From CAVQBP01 sp963710745 (lineage in GTDB: Bacteria > Bacteroidota > Ignavibacteria > Ignavibacteriales > Ignavibacteriaceae), in the NCBI GenBank assembly GCA_963710745.1, contig CAVQBP010000002.1, positions 301,347 through 365,346 on the forward strand: a DNA stretch of 64,000 nt, read 5' to 3'. Each line of letters starts with the position of its first letter. The stretch's first letter is position 1. The notes below the pieces were generated by a model. It was not told the DNA's origin and made no database searches. It saw only the letters and a list, made by a program, of their open reading frames with translations. Position numbers and translations under genes: made by a program. Shown piece by piece: positions 52,218 to 62,189 of this stretch.

Positions 52218-55200
52218 TTATTTCTCTATTACAAGATTCAAATTATTAGGAAGAGTGATCACAAACTCCGTATACTCTCCCGATTTGGTGTCAAATTTAA
52301 TATCGCCTGCATGTTCTTTTACGATAATATCATAACTAAGAGAAAGTCCCAATCCTGTACCTTCACCTGAAGGTTTGGTTGTAAAAAACGGATCAAATAT
52401 TTTTTCACGGACTCCTTCAGGAATTCCGCTGCCGTTATCTTTAATCCTCACTTCAATTTTATTATCCAAACCGCGGGTGGTTACTTTAACGCAGGGGGAG
52501 AAATGATCTCCAGTTAATTTTTTCTTTTTATTTGCTTCATAGAAGCCATTATTAATTATATTCAAGAACACCCTGCTAACATCCTGGGGAACAATTGATA
52601 TTTTTTCAAGATTTTTATCATATTCTTTTTCAATAGAAGCATTAAAAGAACTGTCGCGAGCCCTTAAGCCATGGTAAGCTAAATTTAAATCTTCATCAAG
52701 TATTGCATTTATATCGGATAAAATTCTTTCACCCGATTTTCCTCTTGAATGCTGCAGCATGCTTCGGACAATACTGTCTGCACGGTTGCCATGCTCGTTA
52801 ATCTTAGCAGCATTTTGTTCTATATTGGAAATAATATCTTCAAAATTGTCTGCAAATTCATTTCCAAGTTTATCCTTTACTTTTTCAAATTCATCTCTGA
52901 GCTCTACTACCAGTTCTTTAGATAACTGTGCAAAATTATTTACGAAGTTCAAAGGATTCTTTATTTCATGGGCAATTCCGGCAGTCAGCTGCCCCAGTGA
53001 AGCAAGTTTTTCCTGTACGACTAATTTTTCCTGGGTAGCTTTCAAATCGTTTAGAGCTGTATTTAATTTGTTTACCGTTTCATTTAATTTTTTATAAGCA
53101 TCGGCATTGTCCAGAGCGATTGCAGTATAAGAAGCAAGGTTTTGCAGCAGGTTCAGGTGATAATCCTGATAAGCATTTTTCTGAAAGCTCTGAATTGTAA
53201 TTATACCAAGCATCCGTTCCTGCGAGATAAGTGGTAAATAAATGATTGACCAGGCTTCTTCCGACATGGTTCCGTCTTCCAGTTTCCTGTGCGGCTTGTT
53301 ATAATGCAGGATATAATTACTATATTCCGAATGAACATCGTTTATAAAAACAGGTTTCCGGTTATCTATACACCATACAGCAAACTGGTTCTTATCTTTT
53401 ATATCTCTTGAATAGGGCGGATAACGTTTACCTTTCTCCATTGAGAGTTTGTATTCTATCTCTTCTTTTTCCGGGTTATAAATTCCTAATCCGAAAATTG
53501 TAGCATCAGCCAGCTGATTAACATGTTCATATAATTTGAGGAAGATCTTGTCAAGGTCAAGAGTAGCAGTAATTTCTTTCCCTATTTCACTTAAAAGTTC
53601 AATATTTTTGTTTCTTTCATTTTCCGCCTGCAGCGCTTTTGTTTCCGCTTCGGCAGTTTCGGCTCTCAATTCCGATTCACGCAGCCGTGATCTTTGTTTT
53701 TCCTTAAGGAGCAGCCTGCGGCGCTGAGCACGATCGATACCGAATACCAATCCTCCAAACATTATGAAATATCCTGTGTAAGCCCACCATGTCCTGTACC
53801 ACGGCGGCAGTATCCTGAAAGAATAAGCCCCGATGCTGCTTTCAATTCCGAGTATATTTTGTGCAGCTACCTTAAAAGTATATTTACCGGGAGGAAGATT
53901 AGTATATTCCTTTGTGTTTTCTTTTGACCACGCAGACCAGTCATCATCAAAGCCAACAAGAAAGGATTTGAAATTATTTGAATTCTTTCCTTCATAACTT
54001 GAAGCTGAAAAATTAAATTTAATAGAATTGTATTTAAAAGGAATTTCCGGAACAACAGGACTATTCAACATATCGCCGGAATATATTGTTGAATCTTTTC
54101 CAATATCAACTCTACGTACAATTGCAGGATAAATTGTATTGTTCAAATTACTCTTTGAAAAATCATACCTGATTACACCTGAACCCGAGAGAAACCATGT
54201 AATACCATTTTTTTCTGCATAGACTCTTCCGATCTGTTCGCCGGCAAACCTGTTAAACGGGGAGATCAGCCACTTATATGAACCGTCGGACTGACGGGAA
54301 CCCATTGCAATAGTGCTCCTGGTTCCAAGCCACAAATGCCCCATACTGTCCTGCTGAAAAAATGAGACGCCTTTGTTATCCGCAAGTTTATAAAATGAAG
54401 AAACAATATTATCAGATGTATCCGAGTAAAACCTCTTCCTGCTTTCATCAAACCTGTAAGTACTGTCGGCAGTTGTAAAATACTTTTTACCATTAAATTT
54501 ATTGATATACATAAAACCGCTCTGCAGGCCGTTATTTTTATCAAAATGTTCTATATGCGGTTCGGATACAATTATATCTCCGTTTTTGCTTTTCGGAAAT
54601 GAAATTTTAAATACACCGGAAGCATTAGTTCCCACCCATAATGTTCCATCATCATCTTCAATTATAGATGAAGCCACATCGGTAACATTCAGGATTCTGC
54701 CTTCATCAATCCAATGGTTATTTCTTTTTAATACCGACCACAATCCCTGTGCGCCTACAAAAACTCTTTCAGGATTCAGTTTTGATTGACTAAGTGCCTG
54801 TATATTATATTCGTTCCCGACAGTTTTTCTTATTGCAGTCAGTTTATTCCCGTCGACTTTAAATAAACCATCAAAGGTTCCTACAAGTAATTCATTATCT
54901 ATTTTAAGAAATGCAAACGACTGGTTGCCGCTGTTTTTCAAAAGCTGTAAATTCAGAGTAATCGGATCCAGGTAGTAAACGCCGTTATTAGCAGCAACAT
55001 ATATAATGTCTTTATACCTGGTAATATCAAGGGGTGCAGAAGAGAGATTATTTCTGGAATCGAAATAACTTAACGGGGAAGAATAATCTATCCTGGAAAT
55101 GCCGTTATCGGTGCCTAACCAGATCGCTCCTGCCCTATCCTGGTATGTGTAAAGAATACCATCACTGATAATACCGCTTTTTCGGTTATATTTTTTTACC

Positions 55201-56057
55201 AGGTTTCCGGCAGTATCAATTACGACAGCCCCGCCCCTGATAGTACCCAGTAATATGTTCCCGTCCGAGAGTATTGTCCCGGGAGAATAGATTAAATTCT
55301 CTTTAATAAAATTATCGACTTCCGTTTTGAAAGGAATAAAATTTTTCCCGTCATATTTAATTAATCCCATTGTTCGGGTAACAATTAAAATTGTTCCCGG
55401 TTCTCCCGGGAAAGGAAGCATTACATAAATTCTCTCATTAGCAAATTTTTCTCCTCCCTTTAACAGGATTAATGAATCATTCTTTAAAACTTCCAGTCCC
55501 CTGCCCCATTCACGTAAATAAACATTTCCGTTAACTTTGAATGTCAAATGGAAATTGCTGCTTCCTTTTATAATTTTAAATTGCTTCTTTTCTATATCCC
55601 AGACCAGCAGGTATTTCATTACATCAAAATAGACTTTGTTGTTAAGAATAAAAGTCTGCCAGACATCGGAAAAATCTTTTTTATCTGCTGGTAAAAATTT
55701 CATCAATGAATAAAACGATAAACTTCCTGAAGAATCGGGTGAAAAATAGCCCAGGTCACCTACCGCTCCCGCATACAGCTTCCCGTCACTGCCGGGAGCA
55801 ACGGAACGAAGAGTAGTTTTATTCGGTACCTGGTAAAATCTCCAGCTGCTGCCGTCATATTCGAGCAGACCGATATCATTGCCGAAATACATTACTCCTC
55901 TTTTATCCTGGGCAATTGCCCAGTTACCCTGGAATGCTCCGTATTCCTTTGCAGTATAATTGGTGATAAGCGGGTAGCCGTTTTCCTTCTTGTTCTGAGA
56001 TAAGGAAGCAGAAATAAAAAATAAACTGCATATAAGCGGAAGAATTATTTTCTTCAT
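52218..56057 (-). CDS. Propeller-sensor histidine kinase with GAF domain
   Basis: 1279 residues: signal peptide (1-20), periplasmic Reg_prop propellers (about 30-670), Y_Y_Y domain (about 690-750, LPPGKYTFKVAAQN), membrane helix (about 762-780), coiled coil, GAF (about 832-985), dimerisation/phospho-His region (H near 1029, LTAGIAHEIKNPLNFVNNF) and HATPase_c (N-box, DNGSGIPEG, GTGLGLSLSYDI). It lacks receiver and DNA-binding domains, so it must signal to a separate regulator, probably the two receivers just downstream. Its upstream region has nested inverted repeats. Confidence 0.92.
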   Translation of the reverse strand: MKKIILPLICSLFFISASLSQNKKENGYPLITNYTAKEYGAFQGNWAIAQDKRGVMYFGNDIGLLEYDGSSWRFYQVPNKTTLRSVAPGSDGKLYAGAVGDLGYFSPDSSGSLSFYSLMKFLPADKKDFSDVWQTFILNNKVYFDVMKYLLVWDIEKKQFKIIKGSSNFHLTFKVNGNVYLREWGRGLEVLKNDSLILLKGGEKFANERIYVMLPFPGEPGTILIVTRTMGLIKYDGKNFIPFKTEVDNFIKENLIYSPGTILSDGNILLGTIRGGAVVIDTAGNLVKKYNRKSGIISDGILYTYQDRAGAIWLGTDNGISRIDYSSPLSYFDSRNNLSSAPLDITRYKDIIYVAANNGVYYLDPITLNLQLLKNSGNQSFAFLKIDNELLVGTFDGLFKVDGNKLTAIRKTVGNEYNIQALSQSKLNPERVFVGAQGLWSVLKRNNHWIDEGRILNVTDVASSIIEDDDGTLWVGTNASGVFKISFPKSKNGDIIVSEPHIEHFDKNNGLQSGFMYINKFNGKKYFTTADSTYRFDESRKRFYSDTSDNIVSSFYKLADNKGVSFFQQDSMGHLWLGTRSTIAMGSRQSDGSYKWLISPFNRFAGEQIGRVYAEKNGITWFLSGSGVIRYDFSKSNLNNTIYPAIVRRVDIGKDSTIYSGDMLNSPVVPEIPFKYNSIKFNFSASSYEGKNSNNFKSFLVGFDDDWSAWSKENTKEYTNLPPGKYTFKVAAQNILGIESSIGAYSFRILPPWYRTWWAYTGYFIMFGGLVFGIDRAQRRRLLLKEKQRSRLRESELRAETAEAETKALQAENERNKNIELLSEIGKEITATLDLDKIFLKLYEHVNQLADATIFGLGIYNPEKEEIEYKLSMEKGKRYPPYSRDIKDKNQFAVWCIDNRKPVFINDVHSEYSNYILHYNKPHRKLEDGTMSEEAWSIIYLPLISQERMLGIITIQSFQKNAYQDYHLNLLQNLASYTAIALDNADAYKKLNETVNKLNTALNDLKATQEKLVVQEKLASLGQLTAGIAHEIKNPLNFVNNFAQLSKELVVELRDEFEKVKDKLGNEFADNFEDIISNIEQNAAKINEHGNRADSIVRSMLQHSRGKSGERILSDINAILDEDLNLAYHGLRARDSSFNASIEKEYDKNLEKISIVPQDVSRVFLNIINNGFYEANKKKKLTGDHFSPCVKVTTRGLDNKIEVRIKDNGSGIPEGVREKIFDPFFTTKPSGEGTGLGLSLSYDIIVKEHAGDIKFDTKSGEYTEFVITLPNNLNLVIEK

Positions 56058-56375
56058 AGATTTAATTACTAAATAAATATTAATATTTTTCCGATGCCGG
56101 GTAACTAAAACAATTTTCTTATCTGATCTTTAAGATTTTCAAATCAGGATACAGCACAATTAATTAACACAGTATTATAAACCTTGAATAATCATTATAA
56201 AATAATTGATTATTCAATATTATTGTGCAGATATATTTTATAAAAAATTCCGGGAACGCATGTAAATCATGATTCGGAGGTAAATCATTATATTGCTTTA
56301 ATTTAGTTAAAATATTTAACTATATCCAAAATTTTTTAACTCATTATTTTAATTATTCAATAGTGTTGCGCTGTA
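56058..56375. other. Intergenic region with nested inverted repeats
   Basis: No gene is seen between the two propeller kinases. Besides the nested palindrome (see 56154-56228) the DNA is AT-rich and should hold the promoter of the 52218 kinase. Confidence 0.5.
56154..56228. repeat. Nested inverted repeats upstream of the 52218 kinase gene
   Basis: Outer arms GCACAAT (56154-56160) and ATTGTGC (56222-56228) enclose inner arms TTGAATAATCA (56184-56194) and TGATTATTCAA (56207-56217), perfect over 11 bp with a 12-bp loop. The reading suggests a dimeric regulator site or a structured leader. Confidence 0.5.
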
Positions 56376-59300
56376 TCAATCTATTCCATTATTATTGAAA
56401 GGCAGCAGGATAATAAACCAGGTGCCTTCACCTTCCTTTGTCTCAACTTTCAGTTCACCGCCATGCACTTTTGTAACTATATCATAACTTAGAGATAAAC
56501 CCAATCCTGTTCCTACTCCTGTTGGCTTTGTTGTAAAGAACGGCTGGAATATTTTATCTAAAATTTCTGCAGGAATTCCGTTACCATTATCTTTAATCCT
56601 GATTTCAACTTTTCCATTAAGGTTTTTTGTTGAAACTTTTAATGTTGGGAAGAAATTATCATCACCACTTTTCTTCTTTCGATCGTATGCTGCATAGCAG
56701 GCATTGTTAGTAATATTTAAGAATACACGGCTTATATCCTGCGGAATTACATTTATCTTTTCCATAGTTTCATCATAATCTTTTTCTATTGTGATATTGA
56801 ATTCTTTATCCTGTGCTCTCATTCCGTGGTAAGCAAGGTTTACATATTCATCGAGAAGATTATTTATATCTGTAAGCATTTTTTCTCCCGAACTTCCTCT
56901 TGAATGAAGTAGCATTCCTTTTACAATGGAATCAGCACGTTTACCATGCTGGTTTATTTTCCCGAGGTTTTGTTTTAAATCCTTATAGATTTCATCTGCC
57001 CCATTTTTATTGTCATTTTCATATTCAGCTTTCATCTCATCGAGCAGTTCGCTTGAAAGTTCAGAAAAATTATTAACGAAGTTTAAGGGATTTTTTATCT
57101 CGTGAGCAATGCCGGCAGTAAGTGCTCCTAATGATGCTAACTTTTGTTGAGTCACAAGTTGTTCCTGGGTTTTAATAATTTCTTCATTTTTTTTCTGAAG
57201 AGTTTTTATTGATTGAGCTTTTAATATTGCTGATACAGCATGTTCTCTGAACCGGTTTAAAATCCTTGCAGTAGAAGGATCAAATGAATTTTTGTCTGCG
57301 AAACTATCGAACACAACGTACGCTTCTAATTTATTTTCCCATTCAACAGCCATTACAAGCATCGATGCAGCTTTATTTAATCCAGAAAATTTGTTATCGC
57401 CGTAAAGATCTTCAGTATTGCTTATAATATAAATCCCCTTTTCAATTTCTTCTGAATTCTCTGTATATCTTTTGTTCAGTTCTTCAGCACTTAAAGAAAC
57501 CGATCTAAGTAATTCAATATCATATCCGAGTGTAAATGCGATGTGGAATTTATTATCATTATGATCGAGTAAGAATACCGCTGCTTTTTCTGCTTTAGGA
57601 ATAAAGCTTACCGTCTGAACTAAAAGGGAATTAAACAAGGTGTCGATATCTTCTGCGTTATTAATTACCCGTACAAGTTTATCTACGGTTTCTAATTCTT
57701 CAGCCTGGTTTTTGATGAGTTCTGCTTCATGTAATTTGGCTTTATCCTGTTCTCTCCTGATAATTCTTGCCCTCATTATTCTGTCAGTTAAATATATACA
57801 GAAAAGAATGAATAAAACATAAGCAGCAATTGCCCACCAGGTTAAATACCACGGCGGTAAAACTTTGAAGCTGAACTGATCTTCAGTGCTGATAACTCCA
57901 TATACATTTTTTGCACGTACCCTGAAAATAAAATTTCCGCCGGAAAGATTTGTGTAGTCTTTCTTTATTTCAGTAGTCCATGCAGACCAGCCATCATCAC
58001 TTCCTTCAAGATAATATTGATACTGGTTTGCATCTGTTTTTTCATAACTGGCTGCGGAAAATTCAAAACGGATATCATTCTGTGAATAAGGAATAACTAC
58101 ACTCGGGGGATTTTCAGAATTTGATTTATACCCGTCAAAAACCACTGAATCATTATTAACAATTGCTTTTCTTATACAGACTGAAAAAGGAACGTTGAGC
58201 TTCTTATCCTTGCCGGGATCAAAATAAACGATACCTTCACTTGTACTAATCCATAAATATTCTTTGTCATTCACTGTATCATAATCCGGATAAATATCAT
58301 TCACAGAATTTAAATCCAGTCTCTGGAATAACGGCATAGGTTCCCACTTATACTTACCATCACTTTGAAGCATCGCTTTACCGAGCTGGAAATGTTTGTT
58401 CATTTCTGCAAGAACCCAGTATCCCCCTTTTTTACTTTTTTGTATTAAGGATATAATATTACCCGGTGTGGTAAACTCTGCGCCGAGTATCGAATCAGGG
58501 ACAAAGGATTTTTTGTTATGATCAAACTTGAAAATACCATTGTCTGCGGCCAGCAAAAATCTATTATCAAAACTAAACAAATGCCAGTTGTTTCCGGGAA
58601 TTCCATTTTTATCTGAGTAAGTATCTATTTGAATATTGTCACTTCCAAATGCCTCCTCAAATCCTTTTATTTTACTGGTGACATGCAGAATGAATTTATC
58701 ACCTTGCTGCATCCACAAAGTACTGTCGCTGTCCTCAACTACCGAGGACAATTCGTCAGCAGCAATCTTGAAAGTTTTAACAGAAGGCGGTTTATCAGTT
58801 CCTGATTTTATTATTCCAAAGAATCCTGTTCCTGCATAATAAATCATATCGGGATACAATGCTGAATGAGAAAGGAAAGCAATTGAATTTGGGTCGAGTT
58901 CAGAATTAAAACGATCGCCTTGAATTGTTTCTAATCCATAATTAGTAGCTGCTATTACTTTCCCGTTTAAATTAATTAAATTATAAGCGGGTTTATTGCT
59001 TCCTCTAATAAGTTCAAATCCTGATCTGCCTTTTTCCAGAACCATTACACCGATATCATTAGCGATATAAATATTATTTTTAAACCTGGTTATGGAATTA
59101 ATCTGGCTTCTTAATTTACCTTCAGCAGGAATTATAGTTAACGGTGAATTTACTTCACTGAAAACTATTCCTTCATTAGTAGCAATCCACACACCCCCGG
59201 ATTTGTCCGGGTAAACATCATAGGCAACGTTAGTAGGCAGCCCGGAATTTTGATTGAGCATTCTGACAAGCTTACCATTCCGGTTTATTATTGCAACTCC

Positions 59301-60146
59301 GCCACGCTGAGTTGCAATTGCAATACCACCGTTTTTTAAAATACAAGTGTTGTAAACCTGGTTTTTTTTCAAGAACTCATCTATATCAGTTTTAAAAGGT
59401 ACGTTCTTCTCTCCGTCATAATTAAACAAACCGCTGTAATTTGTAGTGATGAGAATTTTTCCGGGGTTATTCTGACCAGGTTCAGAAAGCGGAAGCATAT
59501 CGTATACCCCGGTATCCCTGAAGTAATCTCCACCGGGAATAACAGAAATTGAATCACCTTCAATTTTCATTAAACCTTTTCCCTGGTTGCGGGAATAAAT
59601 ATTATCACCGATTTTATAAAGTCGAAAGGCAAAGACTGAATCCCAGATTTTAAAATCTTTCCCATTCCACCTGATAATTTCATCCGCAGTTTTGTAGAAA
59701 ACACCTTTCGGGTTGACTGCAACATCCCAGAATTCCTTGTCTATCTTACGAACCTTATCAAGCTGACCTTTTAAAGAAATAAACTGAAGCTGACCAACAG
59801 AATCAGGATTTAGATAACCGAAATCAGATGAAGCAGTTATAAATATTTTACCGTTATTATCTACAGCGATTGTACGGACATCTGCGGAATAGGGTATTTT
59901 TATTCGTCTCCAGGAAGTACCGTCATATTCTAAAAGTCCGTGCTCATTACCAAAATACATTATGCCCCGGTTATCCTGCGCTATGCACCAGTTACTCGCG
60001 TTGGCATTATATTCCTTAGGGCTGAAGTATTTGGAAAACGGTTGAGTTACATAACTGTAATCATAATTTTCATTCTGAGAAAATGAGATTGATGAAAAGA
60101 GCAGCAGCAGCAACGTTATTAAAATATTTTTATTATCTGACATCAT
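56376..60146 (-). CDS. Propeller-sensor histidine kinase with GAF domain
   Basis: 1256 residues, built like the 52218 kinase: signal peptide (1-23), Reg_prop propellers, Y_Y_Y domain (LSGGNFIFRVRAKN), membrane helix (about 769-789), GAF-like domain (about 829-972), His near 1013 (LTAGIAHEIKNPLNFVNNF) and HATPase_c. From the phospho-His to the end it is far closer to the 60176 and 62190 proteins than to the 52218 kinase (QHGKRADSIVKGMLLHSRG, NNACYAAYDRKKK). The GAF has no obvious haem or chromophore motif. No output domain is fused. Confidence 0.92.
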   Translation of the reverse strand: MMSDNKNILITLLLLLFSSISFSQNENYDYSYVTQPFSKYFSPKEYNANASNWCIAQDNRGIMYFGNEHGLLEYDGTSWRRIKIPYSADVRTIAVDNNGKIFITASSDFGYLNPDSVGQLQFISLKGQLDKVRKIDKEFWDVAVNPKGVFYKTADEIIRWNGKDFKIWDSVFAFRLYKIGDNIYSRNQGKGLMKIEGDSISVIPGGDYFRDTGVYDMLPLSEPGQNNPGKILITTNYSGLFNYDGEKNVPFKTDIDEFLKKNQVYNTCILKNGGIAIATQRGGVAIINRNGKLVRMLNQNSGLPTNVAYDVYPDKSGGVWIATNEGIVFSEVNSPLTIIPAEGKLRSQINSITRFKNNIYIANDIGVMVLEKGRSGFELIRGSNKPAYNLINLNGKVIAATNYGLETIQGDRFNSELDPNSIAFLSHSALYPDMIYYAGTGFFGIIKSGTDKPPSVKTFKIAADELSSVVEDSDSTLWMQQGDKFILHVTSKIKGFEEAFGSDNIQIDTYSDKNGIPGNNWHLFSFDNRFLLAADNGIFKFDHNKKSFVPDSILGAEFTTPGNIISLIQKSKKGGYWVLAEMNKHFQLGKAMLQSDGKYKWEPMPLFQRLDLNSVNDIYPDYDTVNDKEYLWISTSEGIVYFDPGKDKKLNVPFSVCIRKAIVNNDSVVFDGYKSNSENPPSVVIPYSQNDIRFEFSAASYEKTDANQYQYYLEGSDDGWSAWTTEIKKDYTNLSGGNFIFRVRAKNVYGVISTEDQFSFKVLPPWYLTWWAIAAYVLFILFCIYLTDRIMRARIIRREQDKAKLHEAELIKNQAEELETVDKLVRVINNAEDIDTLFNSLLVQTVSFIPKAEKAAVFLLDHNDNKFHIAFTLGYDIELLRSVSLSAEELNKRYTENSEEIEKGIYIISNTEDLYGDNKFSGLNKAASMLVMAVEWENKLEAYVVFDSFADKNSFDPSTARILNRFREHAVSAILKAQSIKTLQKKNEEIIKTQEQLVTQQKLASLGALTAGIAHEIKNPLNFVNNFSELSSELLDEMKAEYENDNKNGADEIYKDLKQNLGKINQHGKRADSIVKGMLLHSRGSSGEKMLTDINNLLDEYVNLAYHGMRAQDKEFNITIEKDYDETMEKINVIPQDISRVFLNITNNACYAAYDRKKKSGDDNFFPTLKVSTKNLNGKVEIRIKDNGNGIPAEILDKIFQPFFTTKPTGVGTGLGLSLSYDIVTKVHGGELKVETKEGEGTWFIILLPFNNNGID

Positions 60147-60175
60147 TTATTCTCTTATTCAAAAATATTATAACT

Positions 60176-62155
60176 TTAAAATTTTGGTAAAGTTATAGTA
60201 AACTCTGTATGCTTTCCTTCTTCGCTTTCAAATTTCAATTCTCCGCCGTGCATTTTTGTAATTATATCGTAACTTAAAGATAGTCCTAATCCGGTTCCTT
60301 CACCAGTTGGTTTTGTAGTAAAGAACGGCTGGAATATTTTATCAATAATATCGTTGGGAATTCCATTACCGTTATCCCCTATTCTTATTTTTACTTTTCC
60401 ATCCGTTTTTTTTGTAGAGACTTTTAGTACAGGATTAAAATCATTTCCGCTTCTCTTCTTTCTGTCATAAGCTGCATAGCAGGCATTGTTGATTATATTC
60501 AGAAAAACTCTGCTTAAATCCTGCGGTACTACATTTATTTTTTCTAATGTTTCATCGTAATTTTTATCTATTGTAATATTGAATTCTTTGTCCTTTGCAC
60601 GCATCCCATGATAAGCAAGATTTACGTATTGATCAAGAAGATCATTTATATCTGTTAAAGTTTTTTCACCGGATGTTCCTCTTGAGTGGAGAAGCATTCC
60701 TTTAACTATAGAATCAGCACGTTTGCCGTGCTGGTTTATCTTTTCAAGATTTTGTTTTAAATCTTTAATGATTGACAGAACTTCTTCCTTGTTATCATTC
60801 TCTAATTCTTCAGTTACCTCATCCAGAAGTTCACCGCTTATTTCTGAAAAATTGTTCACAAAGTTCAGCGGGTTTTTAATTTCGTGTGCAATGCCTGCAG
60901 TAAGTTCACCGAGCGAAGCCATTTTTTCTGAATGAATGAGTTGTGTTTGAGTTGATTTTAGTTCAGTCAGTGTTTCTTCAACATTTTTTTTCTGTACTTC
61001 AATTTCATCTTTTTGTTTTTGCAGAAGTTTGTTTGCTTTCTTCCGGTTACGATTATTTCTATAAAGCAGAAATGCTATTAGAAGAAGCACAACTATTCCT
61101 GCGATCAAACCATAAGTTCTGATTTTGTTTTGTAATTGTATTTTATCCTGTTCAATTTCCTGTTGGCGAATTTGTTCGCGGAAGCTGAATGTTTGCATAT
61201 CTTTTGCCTTTTGAGCGGTATATAATGAATCTTTTGTATCGATAGAAAGCCTGAAGTATTTATATACGCTGTCTTTAGTATCCGTTTTTTCGTATGACTT
61301 ATACAGATATTCATAAGCCCTTAACACCTGATCTTTAAAACCATTTTCACTTGACAGTTCAACCGCCATCTGCGCATAATATCTTGCGCTATCCAGTTGG
61401 TTTGTCTCCAGGAAAATTTGTGCGAGGTCATTAAGATCCCATGAAATTGCATGATAATTATCAATAGCTTTTGCAATCCGGGCAGATTTTTTGATTAAGG
61501 GGATTGCCTTATCATATTCTTTTTTGGCAATGTAACTTTCGCCTAATGTGCTGACTGAAATGGAAAGGCGCCAAAAATCGTTTCGCTCATAATCAGAGTT
61601 AACTGCCTTATGTGCATATATCAAACCCGAATCAGGCTTATTCATCTCGTTATATGCAGTGCCAATTTCGTTATATATTGAAGAGAGTATTTCTTTATCC
61701 CCGGCAAGCAGTGCCCGAGACATTGCCCTTTTACAATATATAATGCACTGTTCAAATTCTCTGGAAAAATATAAGGCATCACCAATTCTCAGATATGCAT
61801 TTATTATTCCGTAATTATCGTGCCTCGCTTCAAACCTCGATAATATTTGAAGTGACTGGTTCAATGCAATATTAAACTGACCCGTTTGTGTAAGGTTAAA
61901 GGTCGTAAATAATTGAACATAATCTTCTCCAACCTGGTCATTATTTTTTTTGAAATAACCGATCAATGCTATAACATTTTTCCAGGCTGAAGAATCACCA
62001 TTGAAACTATTCATGTAAATACTCAAACATTTTCCTTTAGCAGAATCTGTTTTTGCTGCATTGTACCGTATTTTCAAACTGTCAGGTAGAGGCTGGGCAA
62101 TAATGCCTGAACACAGAACAGAATAAAAAATTATCAGAATATATATTTTGTTCAT
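60176..62155 (-). CDS. TPR-sensor histidine kinase
   Basis: 659 residues. A signal peptide (1-20) is followed by about 300 residues of tetratricopeptide repeats in the periplasm, e.g. FEQCIIYCKRAMSRALLAGD and EYDKAIPLIKKSARIAKAI. A membrane helix at about 343-365 leads to a coiled coil and the phospho-His region (H near 423, LTAGIAHEIKNPLNFVNNF) with HATPase_c (GTGLGLSLSYDI). The kinase core is nearly the same as in the neighbours, but the sensor is a TPR array instead of a propeller, so the core has been joined to a new input domain. It starts 34 bp from the next kinase. Confidence 0.9.
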   Translation of the reverse strand: MNKIYILIIFYSVLCSGIIAQPLPDSLKIRYNAAKTDSAKGKCLSIYMNSFNGDSSAWKNVIALIGYFKKNNDQVGEDYVQLFTTFNLTQTGQFNIALNQSLQILSRFEARHDNYGIINAYLRIGDALYFSREFEQCIIYCKRAMSRALLAGDKEILSSIYNEIGTAYNEMNKPDSGLIYAHKAVNSDYERNDFWRLSISVSTLGESYIAKKEYDKAIPLIKKSARIAKAIDNYHAISWDLNDLAQIFLETNQLDSARYYAQMAVELSSENGFKDQVLRAYEYLYKSYEKTDTKDSVYKYFRLSIDTKDSLYTAQKAKDMQTFSFREQIRQQEIEQDKIQLQNKIRTYGLIAGIVVLLLIAFLLYRNNRNRKKANKLLQKQKDEIEVQKKNVEETLTELKSTQTQLIHSEKMASLGELTAGIAHEIKNPLNFVNNFSEISGELLDEVTEELENDNKEEVLSIIKDLKQNLEKINQHGKRADSIVKGMLLHSRGTSGEKTLTDINDLLDQYVNLAYHGMRAKDKEFNITIDKNYDETLEKINVVPQDLSRVFLNIINNACYAAYDRKKRSGNDFNPVLKVSTKKTDGKVKIRIGDNGNGIPNDIIDKIFQPFFTTKPTGEGTGLGLSLSYDIITKMHGGELKFESEEGKHTEFTITLPKF

Positions 62156-62189
62156 TTCTCGGTTTCAATTATGAATATCATTAGGTCCC

